25,644 bases of DNA from CAWGGS01 sp963822095 (lineage in GTDB: Bacteria > Desulfobacterota > Desulfobulbia > Desulfobulbales > Desulfocapsaceae), in the NCBI GenBank assembly GCA_963822095.1, contig CAWGGS010000014.1:1-25644 (forward strand), written 5' to 3'. The translations under genes and the position numbers were made by a program. Below the pieces are notes generated by a model that made no database searches, was not told the origin of the DNA, and was given only the letters and a program-made list of their open reading frames with translations. Every line of letters starts with the position of its first letter. Within the stretch, counting starts at the first letter, position 1. Positions 16,327 to 23,473 of the stretch are shown piece after piece.

Positions 16327-17457
16327 TCACTCGTCCTTGGGCATCGGGGAAGGATTGTCGCCGAGCTTGATCGTATTGTTTATGACAACCGGAGTACCGT
16401 TACGCAGCTTGAGTTGGCCCGAAGTTACGACGATATCGCCGGGTTTGAGACCTTTGAGGACCGCAATCTGGTCTCCTCTGGTCTCTCCTGTGGTCACAAA
16501 TTTTTGTTCGGCTATAAGTTGCGGCTTGCCGTTTTTGTCCTTCCCTTTTTCCTTGACGAGAAAGACTATATCGCCGTAAGGATTGAAAGTAATTGCCGTC
16601 TGGGGTAAGGTGATCTCTTCTTTGGATTGACCGACCTGGACGGTGGTGGTCACAAACATTCCCGGCAACAGGAGATGGCCCGGGTTTTGGATTCTGGCCC
16701 GGACCTGGATATTGCGTGTAGCTTTATCGATCTTCGGACTGATGGCTGAGATTTCTCCGGAGAAGGTTTTTCCAGCAAAGGCATCGCTTACGATTTCGAC
16801 CTTCATTCCGGTGGCGATCTCGCTCAAGGAACGTTGGGGCAGAAAAAAGTCGACATAGATCGGATCCAGTGACTGCAGGGTAACGATCGTGGTGCCGGCA
16901 TTCAAATATTGGCCGATATTGACCATTCGAATACCGAGGCGGCCGGAAAAGGGTGCCCGGATATGTTTTTTGTCGACCAGGGCCTGCTGTTCCGCAACCT
17001 GGGCCTCGGCGCTTTTGAGATTGGCCATGTCCGTATCCAGGGTTGCCTGGCTGACGGCGTGTGCCTTGAACTGTTCCCGATCTCGCTGCGAGGTCTTTTG
17101 AGTCAATTCAGCGGTTGCCTTGAGGGACTGGAGTTTGGCCAGATCGGAACTGTCGTCCAGTTTAAGGAGCAATGCACCTGATTCCACCTCCTGTCCTGAG
17201 GAAAAATTGATCTTCGCCACCAGGCCGCTGACCTCCGGGGCCAAATCGGCACCACGAGACGCCTGCAGGGTTCCCACCGCTTCAAGTTGCCCTTGCCAGG
17301 GATTGGTGCTTGCCTTGATCGTGGAAACCGTCTGTGCCTGAATGCCCCGCGATGCCATATATTTTTTGACCATGGCTCCCTTGAAAGCATTGTATCCGAA
17401 GATTCCACCGAACAAAATGCCGACAAAAATCAGCATGATTATCATACGCTTGGTCAT
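16327..17457 (-). CDS. RND efflux periplasmic adaptor (membrane fusion protein)
   Basis: A 376-residue AcrA/MexA-like adaptor. An N-terminal membrane anchor (MIIMLIFVGILFGGIFGYN) has no lipobox. It is followed by a lipoyl half (GTLQASRGADLAPEVSGLVAKI), a helical hairpin (about residues 95-160), the second lipoyl half (IRAPFSGRLGIRMVNIGQYL) and the beta-barrel and membrane-proximal domains (IYVDFFLPQRSLSEI, LLPGMFVTTTVQVGQ). It bridges the RND pump and the outer-membrane channel. GAGG lies 6 bases upstream of the ATG. The gene is sandwiched between the channel gene (40-base gap) and the pump gene (13-base gap), so all three are one transcription unit. Confidence 0.96.
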   Translation of the reverse strand: MTKRMIIMLIFVGILFGGIFGYNAFKGAMVKKYMASRGIQAQTVSTIKASTNPWQGQLEAVGTLQASRGADLAPEVSGLVAKINFSSGQEVESGALLLKLDDSSDLAKLQSLKATAELTQKTSQRDREQFKAHAVSQATLDTDMANLKSAEAQVAEQQALVDKKHIRAPFSGRLGIRMVNIGQYLNAGTTIVTLQSLDPIYVDFFLPQRSLSEIATGMKVEIVSDAFAGKTFSGEISAISPKIDKATRNIQVRARIQNPGHLLLPGMFVTTTVQVGQSKEEITLPQTAITFNPYGDIVFLVKEKGKDKNGKPQLIAEQKFVTTGETRGDQIAVLKGLKPGDIVVTSGQLKLRNGTPVVINNTIKLGDNPSPMPKDE

Positions 17458-17497
17458 CAGAAACCTCTTTGTGTAAAAATGTGCCGTAGGCGGTTGT

Positions 17498-18997
17498 TCA
17501 GTTTTTGGTGTTATCAGTTGGACTGTCTTCAGCTACCGGCGAACGGTTCCACCATCCGCCGCCGAGGGCCTGAAAGAGGGCCGCGGTGTCGGCGTAGCGT
17601 TGAGCGCGAGCCGTGATCAGACCGATGCGCCCCTGCTGGTAATCCCGCTGGGCAACCAGCAAGGTCAGGTAGTTGACTGCTCCGAGCTGGAACTGTCGCT
17701 GGGTCAGATCGAGATTTGCCCTGGCCGCGGCCTCTGCTTCGGCCTGGGCACGCAGTGTCTGCGCATCGCTGTCGAGCGCCCGCAGTACGTCGGCCACGTT
17801 CTGAAACGCATAGAGCACCGTCATCCGGTACTGAGCCGCCGCCTGTTTGTAGGCAGCGACGGCTGCGCGGCGTTTGGCCTTCAGTTCGCCGCCATGGAAG
17901 AGCGGTTGCAAAAGCCCTGCTCCCAGGTTCCAAACCGTATTCTGGTTGGTAAACATATCTCCCAGAGATGAGGACTCAACCCCGTAACCGCCACTCAAGG
18001 TGATCTGCGGATAGAGATTGGCCGTCGCCACTCCGACTCCCGCCGATGCCTGATGAAAAAGCGCCTCACTTGCCCGGATATCGGGACGCTGTCGTACCAG
18101 TGCCGATGGAAGACTGACCGGGAGTGTCTCCGGCAGATGCAGGGAATCGAGGTGGAAAACCGGCAGCCCTCCTTCCCCCGGCAACCGTCCGGTAAGTGCC
18201 GCCAGAGCGTGGCGGATTACGGCCAGCTGCTTTTTCAGCGGAGGCAGGGTTGCCCGGGTTTTGGCCAATTCCGACCGCTGGGTAAGAACCGATGCCTTAG
18301 AGACCGCACCCAGCTCGAATTGCTTCTCGATCACTGAAAGTTGCCGCGTTTCGGCGGCCACAATGTCGTCAGTCGTGATTATCTGGGCTGCAAGCGAGGC
18401 CTCCTGAATGGCCGTGGTGACCAGGTTGGCAGTCAGGGTCAGATAGGTCGCTTCGTATTGAAATCTCTGATAATCGACCAAGGCGCGCAATCCTTCAAGC
18501 TGTCGTCTTGAGGAACCGAACGCATCGAGGGTGTAGGAGACATCCACCGACGCATTCAAGAGACTGTATCGCCTGCCGGCTCCGCCGACCGATGCTCCCG
18601 AAAGCTTCTGCCGCGAGGCCGACAGGGTTGCATCGACGTTTGGATAGAGCAGGGTACCGCCTGCGGCATGCAGATTCTCCCGGGCCTCCGTTACAGCTGC
18701 CTCAGCTGCCGTAAGTGACGGGTTCTTGGCCAATCCATCTTCGATCAGGGCGTTGAGTTCCGGCGAGCCGAACATCTTCCACCACTCAGCCGACAGCTTC
18801 CTGGTGAAATCGAGATGCTGGGCCGCGCCGCCGGTAACCGCCGTCGCCACAGTCTCTTTCGGCAGGGATGTGGCGGTGTAGCGGTCAATCTCCGGGGAAG
18901 CGGGGGAGTGAAAATCAGGGCCAACCGTACAACCGGCCAGGGCCATCATTGTCATTCCGGCAACCACCATAGAGGATAACCATTTCAATTTCAACAT
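17498..18997 (-). CDS. Outer-membrane efflux lipoprotein (NodT/OprM family)
   Basis: About 499 residues. The signal peptide ends in the lipobox MALAGC, so the mature protein is lipidated at the Cys before TVGPDF. TVGPDFHSP is the standard beginning of NodT-type outer-membrane factors. Two outer-membrane-efflux repeats follow, recognisable by LPSALVRQRPDIRASEALFHQASAGVGVATANLYPQ broken over the middle, and LGAVNYLTLLVAQRDYQQGRIGL near the end. It forms the trimeric exit duct for the pump encoded downstream. Two starts are possible: TTG at 19009 inside the truncated tetR frame, or ATG at 18997. I prefer the ATG because it begins just after the tetR-remnant stop (TAAG-ATG); neither has a good ribosome binding site, so translation may depend on coupling. 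Confidence 0.94.
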   Translation of the reverse strand: MLKLKWLSSMVVAGMTMMALAGCTVGPDFHSPASPEIDRYTATSLPKETVATAVTGGAAQHLDFTRKLSAEWWKMFGSPELNALIEDGLAKNPSLTAAEAAVTEARENLHAAGGTLLYPNVDATLSASRQKLSGASVGGAGRRYSLLNASVDVSYTLDAFGSSRRQLEGLRALVDYQRFQYEATYLTLTANLVTTAIQEASLAAQIITTDDIVAAETRQLSVIEKQFELGAVSKASVLTQRSELAKTRATLPPLKKQLAVIRHALAALTGRLPGEGGLPVFHLDSLHLPETLPVSLPSALVRQRPDIRASEALFHQASAGVGVATANLYPQITLSGGYGVESSSLGDMFTNQNTVWNLGAGLLQPLFHGGELKAKRRAAVAAYKQAAAQYRMTVLYAFQNVADVLRALDSDAQTLRAQAEAEAAARANLDLTQRQFQLGAVNYLTLLVAQRDYQQGRIGLITARAQRYADTAALFQALGGGWWNRSPVAEDSPTDNTKN

Positions 18998-18998
18998 C

Positions 18999-19139
18999 TT
19001 AGATACCAATCATGGGGATGAATTTTTCTGTCGCGACCCCGGCCTCACGGGCAATTTTGGGGGTGGTTATCCGCGCAAGACCATCCCTGCGCAGGAGCGT
19101 TTCGGTGGCGATAATGAGTTTCTGCCGAGTTGGACTCAT
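18999..19139 (-). pseudogene. TetR-family repressor remnant (DNA-binding N-terminus only)
   Basis: A 46-codon frame from the ATG at 19139 to TAA at 18999 encodes a TetR helix-turn-helix: MSPTRQKLIIATETLLRRDG, then ARITTPKIAREAGVATEKFI. In TetR proteins this segment is followed by YxxFxxKxxL and about 140 residues of ligand-binding and dimerisation domain. Here the frame ends six residues after the recognition helix and the outer-membrane factor gene begins immediately. The C-terminal domain is therefore deleted, and a 46-residue product would be unable to dimerise normally. The gene is in the same direction as the pump operon and directly behind a promoter with paired operator-like palindromes, as expected of the former autoregulated leader gene. 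Confidence 0.8.
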
Positions 19140-19212
19140 GTCCTGGAATTTCCTGTTCACATTTTCCTTTTGTCCTTCCTGGTTCGATTCCTTCTCGCCT
19201 GTGGAATTCGAT

Positions 19213-19257
19213 TGAACGTATGCTCGGAAATATTGAACATATGCTCAGGATTGTCAA
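19213..19257 (-). promoter_or_regulatory. Promoter and paired operators of the tetR-RND operon
   Basis: Read on the minus strand there is a -35 box TTGACA (19252-19257), a 17-base spacer and a -10 box AATATT (19229-19234), giving a start near 19222. Two near-palindromes, TGAACATATGCTCA (19234-19247) and TGAACGTATGCTCG (19213-19226, plus-strand reading), overlap the spacer/-10 and the start region. They are spaced exactly 21 bp apart, two helical turns. This is the layout of a TetR-type repressed promoter. Confidence 0.75.
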
Positions 19258-19291
19258 GGACAACATCGCATCAGGAAGCAGTCTGTTCAGG

Positions 19292-19522
19292 TCATGTCTT
19301 TGCTTGACTCTTTGCGATCTCCTCGCTGATCTCACCAATCCGATTTCGCATTGGTTTGTCTCGAGACAATTGTTTCTCTGTCCTGGTTACAATACTACTT
19401 ATCGAGCTGTATTTCTCAAGTCCGAATTCCAGGCCGATTTCATCCAAACGCAAACCGCATCTTTTTCTGGCAAGATATATTGCTACATTACGTGGCTCGC
19501 TCACCTGGCCACGTCTGGATTC
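19292..19522 (-). pseudogene. C-terminal fragment of a REP-associated tyrosine transposase (RAYT)
   Basis: The 76-codon frame after an in-frame TGA at 19523 reads ESRRGQVSEPRNVAIYLARK, continues with a DnaA-like helix-turn-helix (GLRLDEIGLEFGLEKYSSIS) and ends with a charged tail (AKSQAKT). RAYT proteins from deltaproteobacteria commonly carry such a DnaA domain-IV-like C-terminus after the Y1 transposase domain. The Y1 domain is absent here, so this is a broken end. A GTG at 19504 could serve as a start, but no intact protein of this size is expected. An N-terminal RAYT fragment lies on the opposite strand at 23086. Assignment rests on recognised sequence style, not on a database search. Confidence 0.68.
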
Positions 19523-19573
19523 TCAATTCCTACATTGATATGTATGGTTCGTGGATATTTTTCAATAACGAGG

Positions 19574-20290
19574 TCACCGGGAGGCAGGCGCGGTTTTCTG
19601 CCGATCCGGTACACCGCCCAATTGGGCATTGTCTTCAATCCAAAACACATCTTCTATTGTATGGGGAACGACAGCATGGTCCAAGCTATATTGTAGCAGG
19701 CCCAGTACTTTGCTGATTTTCAACACTATTTTCTGCAACTCCGATGGATTCTGAGCGTATTGGAAGGAACACCAAGTTAAGAAACATAAGGTGTCTAAGG
19801 GTACTGTCGTGACGAACGTATAATCTTGATCAATTCCAGCCTGAACAAAGGTATCCTCCTCCAAGATCAAAAAACCACGATGCTTTTCGTGCATTGTCCT
19901 CCAAATATCGAACTCTTTTTTGTTATTCCTGACCTTTGCTGGAATCAGGGTCGAAGGATCAAGATCCAGTTCTTTGATAAGTGACCCTGGAAACTTCAAT
20001 CTCCCAGCCTTTCGTTGGTCACTAAAGGACACAAGGTCTTTATCCTTGGCTGTTATGTAAAGTAAGTCCAGGCGAATATTCCGTGCAATGAGTGTAGCAG
20101 ATCCTACGTTATGTAAATGGATCTTGACCTTTATTATGGATTGGTCATTCACGTTACCCACCTTTTCACCGGTCACATAGAATCGAACGGGTGGGAGTAA
20201 TCCTCTTTCAACGGCGTACCTTGTATACGCCCACAGTGCTGCCACAACTCCAGCAAACAGAGTGGCGAGTGTTGCTATACTATCCAACAT
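19574..20290 (-). CDS. Membrane-anchored protein of unknown function
   Basis: I do not recognise a family. The 238-residue product has one N-terminal membrane segment (about residues 4-22, MLDSIATLATLFAGVVAALW) followed by a charged, largely beta-rich soluble part. HLHNVGSATLIARNIRLDLL looks like a strand-rich immunoglobulin-like stretch. There is a Cys pair in TLCFLTWCSF. No catalytic motif is evident. The start is well fixed: AAGGAGG lies 7 bases before the ATG at 20290. The gene lies between a RAYT fragment and a DUF1801 gene, all on the minus strand, in a region rich in mobile-element debris. It could be cargo of an accessory island. Topology suggests a cytoplasmic soluble domain (positive residues follow the helix), but this is uncertain. 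Confidence 0.7.
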   Translation of the reverse strand: MLDSIATLATLFAGVVAALWAYTRYAVERGLLPPVRFYVTGEKVGNVNDQSIIKVKIHLHNVGSATLIARNIRLDLLYITAKDKDLVSFSDQRKAGRLKFPGSLIKELDLDPSTLIPAKVRNNKKEFDIWRTMHEKHRGFLILEEDTFVQAGIDQDYTFVTTVPLDTLCFLTWCSFQYAQNPSELQKIVLKISKVLGLLQYSLDHAVVPHTIEDVFWIEDNAQLGGVPDRQKTAPASR

Positions 20291-20348
20291 CACCTCTCCT
20301 CCTTGAAATGTGGTTACATCATCAGAAACGTTTTGGTATCTGAGATTT

Positions 20349-20756
20349 CTATATTCCTAATAACGGCAGTTTCTTTCTTTTATGATACGTTAAAGCAATA
20401 CTAATACATTGGAATAAAATATCTTTGGGCAATGGTACGTCTATATCCAGCAGAATAGCTCGGTTACCTTCAAACTTTAAATCATTGCCGAAAGTAGCCC
20501 GGAATGTATCTATTAGCCTCGTTCTGCAGTTAAAGTAAATTCCAAGATATTTCGGTTTTGACTCTTTCCAATCAATACGAACTGTGCTCCCACCTTTTAC
20601 TAAGTAACTTGGTTCACCCCATTTCAAAGTTTCTTCTAACGAGTTTTTGGTTTCCAATGTTGTTGCAACATCAAGAATTATACAGCGAAGTTCATTCATC
20701 TTAGTTTCTACTTTTGGGGGGTAACTATTGAAAACTTGCTTAACCGATTGATTCAT
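20349..20756 (-). CDS. DUF1801 (YdhG-like) domain protein
   Basis: The 135-residue protein matches the DUF1801 pattern: EETLKWGEPSYLVKGGSTVR, then GIYFNCRTRLIDTFRATFG, FEGNRAILLD and ISIALTYHKRKKLPLLGI at the C-terminus. The domain has a frataxin-like fold; members have been linked to iron handling in some bacteria, but the role of this one is not established. The whole domain is present and of normal length. The ATG at 20756 has no obvious ribosome binding site. The gene is 58 bases upstream of the membrane-anchored unknown gene on the same strand and could be co-transcribed with it. Confidence 0.85.
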   Translation of the reverse strand: MNQSVKQVFNSYPPKVETKMNELRCIILDVATTLETKNSLEETLKWGEPSYLVKGGSTVRIDWKESKPKYLGIYFNCRTRLIDTFRATFGNDLKFEGNRAILLDIDVPLPKDILFQCISIALTYHKRKKLPLLGI

Positions 20757-20893
20757 AAGAGAATTATTATTATTTCAGATACCAAGTTACTTGGTCGATC
20801 TGTTTAACTCCGATGCTGAGACATGTTGACATTGATTTATACAGTATAGCAAGGCATTTCTAGCTGTATAATCAGTAAATTTTAAGTGATAAG

Positions 20894-20951
20894 GTAACAG
20901 TTTAGTCCCCAGTTTTCGCCACGTAACAGTTTAGTCCCCAGTTTTCGCCAC
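20894..20951 (+). repeat. Exact 29-bp tandem duplication of the IS66-type left end
   Basis: Two identical 29-base units beginning GTAACAGTTTAGTCCCCAGT and ending TTTTCGCCAC abut without spacer. Each contains the 16-base terminal inverted repeat. The second unit continues directly into the element. Confidence 0.92.
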
Positions 20952-21026
20952 ATGCCATATCTGGAATCTTTGCCGTTGCGGCTTGTGTGAATTGTCCAAC
21001 CACCTCGACAAGAGCGGGGAGATGAT

Positions 21027-22556
21027 TTAACTGCTATCGTTAAACAGGGTTGCTTGCGCAGTAGCGGTATTTTTTGTCAAAAGTACTTTCAGGAAAGCGA
21101 GTGGATCGACTCCTTGCCGTTTGGCAGTGAGCACTAGACTGGGCAGGACACTATGTACTTCAAGTCCGTTTTGGGATCGTGTGCCAAAACAAATCTTCCT
21201 AAAGATCACCAGACGACGTAAAGTCTGTTCCGCTTGATTATTAGTCGGGGCAACATTCGGGTGGCGAAGGAAGGTAAAGAGGTGTTTTTGTTTGGAACTG
21301 GTTAGGAATTCCCTCAGTGTCTCTGCTGGTTTAAATTTTAAGGTTTGTTTGCAGATACGGTTGAGTTTTTGACGGAACTTCTTTTCCATCGCAGCTGTTT
21401 TTCTTTGCGGAAGCTTGCCTGTACTTATTTTCTTCGCGGTCTCACAGAGCAGAGAACAGAGTTTTCTGATCTCAGTGGTAAAGGTGTTAACGCCAGGATC
21501 CTGTTTGGACGGCGGCAGAAGAGCATGCTCCTTCTCGATATCTTTGGCATTTCGACTGATATGGGCCAGACAGGCCTGCCAATCTCGTCCGATTCTGTTG
21601 TAGGCGGCATATCGGTCTCGTACCAGCACTCCGTTAAAATCTCTGCCAAAAATAGATTGAGCCACTGCTGCCGACCGGTTTCGGTGAAGGTAAAAAAATG
21701 CCAAATCGTCATTTCCGGCATACCAGGCATAATGCCCAAGCCCATCGTTACGCCACGAGGTTTCATCGGCATGGACGACGTCAGAAGCCCTAATTTTCTC
21801 TCGTATATCCTCGTAGATCGGCAATCCATTAGTTGTTGCTTTACGGTCAAACCCTAAAGCAGAGGCGGGCACGAAGGAGAGCCCGAACAGATCTTTTATC
21901 ATCCGTTGGACCTTGCGGTATGTTATGCCGATATCCTGCCTGAGATAAATGGCCGTTGCCTTGACTAAGGGGCCGATGTGGGCACCAGGCATCTCATCCT
22001 CTCCTGTCTTAGATACCACTTTTCCACACCGCCCACACCATGCGAGCTCATGCACGTATTTGGTCGTGATAGGAGGTGGAGGAGGAGCTATGTCCTCCTG
22101 GATATGCTCTGATGTTTCTGACAGACGAACAAGATCATCATCGTGGCAATAAGGGCAATGCGTCGGCGCCTCAACATGGACGACCTTGGCGATTCGTCTT
22201 GGTTTTGCACGAGACCACCCTTGATGACCGACAGGAGCTCCACGCTTTTTCGTACGCTTCTCTTTATCGCCTATATCCCTTTGCTTTTTGGGCTTTTTGT
22301 TGGCTTTAAACTGGCGTTGATGGATAAGAAGATACTTGGCTTTTAACTCTGCGTTTTCCCGCTCAAGTTTTACTATCTTTTTTCTACATTCACTCAGTGT
22401 CTCTTGCAAACGGTCGTAGATCCTCAGATGTTGCTGGTATTGCTCTTCGGCTCCCCGGAATTGGCCGTAAACCCATTTCGTCGACAGCATATCAAGATGA
22501 GGACAAGCATTGCGATAGATACATTCGTATCTTGGCGGCGGATATGGATGTCGCAC
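21027..22556 (-). CDS. IS66 family transposase
   Basis: The 509-residue DDE transposase has an N-terminal coiled coil (about residues 35-75), a basic linker and an IS66-type zinc finger (Cys134, Cys137, Cys174, Cys177). The catalytic core has Asp264 in VVHADETSW, Asp314 in GVLVRDRYAAYN and Glu443 in NNQAEQTLR. All three catalytic residues are present, so the enzyme looks intact. It begins with a GTG whose G is also the last base of the upstream gene's TAG stop (TAGTG), meaning translation is probably coupled to the small accessory gene. The classical IS66 partners TnpA and TnpB are absent, as in the ISBst12-like branch of the family. Confidence 0.95.
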   Translation of the reverse strand: MRHPYPPPRYECIYRNACPHLDMLSTKWVYGQFRGAEEQYQQHLRIYDRLQETLSECRKKIVKLERENAELKAKYLLIHQRQFKANKKPKKQRDIGDKEKRTKKRGAPVGHQGWSRAKPRRIAKVVHVEAPTHCPYCHDDDLVRLSETSEHIQEDIAPPPPPITTKYVHELAWCGRCGKVVSKTGEDEMPGAHIGPLVKATAIYLRQDIGITYRKVQRMIKDLFGLSFVPASALGFDRKATTNGLPIYEDIREKIRASDVVHADETSWRNDGLGHYAWYAGNDDLAFFYLHRNRSAAVAQSIFGRDFNGVLVRDRYAAYNRIGRDWQACLAHISRNAKDIEKEHALLPPSKQDPGVNTFTTEIRKLCSLLCETAKKISTGKLPQRKTAAMEKKFRQKLNRICKQTLKFKPAETLREFLTSSKQKHLFTFLRHPNVAPTNNQAEQTLRRLVIFRKICFGTRSQNGLEVHSVLPSLVLTAKRQGVDPLAFLKVLLTKNTATAQATLFNDSS

Positions 22557-22840
22557 TATGTTCCCTTGTTTTCAAGATTCAGGATTTCCCAATTCACTTT
22601 TGAAAGGGCCTGAAGGAGCAACCAAAGCTGTTTGTAACGCCTGCTCATTTCCGTTGCCTTTGGAACAAGGTTTTTACGAACATAGAATGTCTTGGTTTTC
22701 CCCTCAACTTTTGTCGTTAGGTTATAACCGGCCAAGGATGGTGGACTGGCTATGGATCCGATAATAAAGCTATCGAGCATATCCTGAATGTCATCTATGA
22801 GCTGTGCCTGCTGCTTTTTGTGAATGTCAATTTGTTGCAC
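22556..22840 (-). CDS. Small accessory protein of the IS66-type element (DUF6788-like)
   Basis: The 94-residue protein is rich in charged residues, with a central segment TTKVEGKTKTFYVRKNLVPK followed by a helical part RRYKQLWLLLQALSKVNWEIL. This resembles the DUF6788 proteins that often sit in front of such transposase genes; their function in transposition is not known. The start is a GTG at 22840 with AGGAGG 6 bases upstream. Its stop codon overlaps the transposase start by one base. A promoter lies 40 bases upstream. Confidence 0.75.
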   Translation of the reverse strand: MQQIDIHKKQQAQLIDDIQDMLDSFIIGSIASPPSLAGYNLTTKVEGKTKTFYVRKNLVPKATEMSRRYKQLWLLLQALSKVNWEILNLENKGT

Positions 22841-22878
22841 AATGCCCTCCTTGTATAGAAGTATATTTACTTATATTT

Positions 22879-22907
22879 AATATAAAAGAAAATTGGATAC
22901 ATGGCAA
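22879..22907 (-). promoter_or_regulatory. Promoter of the IS66-type element
   Basis: On the minus strand TTGCCA (22902-22907) is separated by 17 bases from TATATT (22879-22884), a good sigma-70 match about 40 bases ahead of the accessory gene's start and inside the element. Confidence 0.7.
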
Positions 22908-22974
22908 ATACTCTTTTGATTTTTGCTTAAAAAATTACCGAAGGGACTAAACTGTTACGTATACAGAGAAGAGA

Positions 22975-23079
22975 CATAAGGGTCAGATCTTAACAATTAA
23001 TTATTGATATATCCTTCTCTCAGGTTTATTTTCTATCTATTCACATAATTTCGAAAAAATAGAATAAACCTGTCAAAGG
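22975..23079 (+). repeat. Leader of the RAYT remnant with inverted repeat
   Basis: Upstream of the RAYT N-terminal fragment lies AAGGGTCAGATCTTAAC, a type of sequence often seen at the tip of IS200/RAYT-like units. It is followed by an inverted repeat with CAGGTTTATT (23020-23029) and AATAAACCTG (23063-23072) as perfect 10-base arms. The arms are about 33 bases apart. This may be the left end hairpin of the former element. Confidence 0.5.
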
Positions 23080-23085
23080 AATGTT

Positions 23086-23421
23086 ATGGCCAGACCACTA
23101 AGGCTTGAGTTCCCTGGTGCCTTTTATCATATCATGAATCGTGGCAATGCGGGTGAAACCTTGTTCAAGAGCAAAAGGGACAGGGAAAGATTTGTAAAAT
23201 GCCTTGCAAATGCGGTTGAACGGTTTTCTCTAAGGATTCACACGTACTGTCTGATGGAAAATCACTACCATTTGCTGGTTGAAACTGTTGAACCTAATCT
23301 AAGTAGAGCCATGCAATGGATCAATGTCAGTTACGCAGCTTATTTTAACCGTAAGCGTGGCAGCAAGATTGAAGACTTTGTGGTCTCTGCGACTATTGAG
23401 ACAAGAAAGCCACCGGCTTGA
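23086..23421 (+). pseudogene. N-terminal fragment of a RAYT (Y1/IS200-like) transposase
   Basis: The first about 100 residues are a typical RAYT beginning: MARPLRLEFPGAFYHIMNRG, the HUH histidines in MENHYHLLVET, and NLSRAMQWINVSYAAYFNRK with the likely catalytic Tyr. Intact relatives continue with a GHLFQGRYK-like segment and another 100-200 residues. Here the sequence switches after NRKRG to unrelated residues and stops at residue 111. The front half is well preserved, with AAGGA upstream of the ATG, so the break may be recent. A fragment of the missing C-terminal type is found on the opposite strand at 19292-19522. Confidence 0.85.
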
Positions 23422-23473
23422 AAAGGAAGCTCGAAGGTGGATGCCTATTAAATGGAAAAGGTACTAAATTATT

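Larger units (their letters stand above)
20894..22958 (-). mobile_element. IS66-type insertion sequence with duplicated end
   Basis: The ends are inverted repeats of 16 bases, GTAACAGTTTAGTCCC at the left and its complement GGGACTAAACTGTTAC at 22943-22958; ends beginning GTAA are typical of the IS66 family. At the left the end sequence is present twice as an exact 29-base tandem repeat (20894-20922 and 20923-20951), so the true tip could be 20894 or 20923. Inside are a small accessory gene and the transposase gene, both intact. The usual 8-bp target duplication is not visible next to either possible left tip. Confidence 0.85.

Noticed and set aside
20886..22966. Target-site duplication of the IS66-type element
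   Set aside because: The 8 bases outside either possible left tip do not match the 8 bases after 22958.
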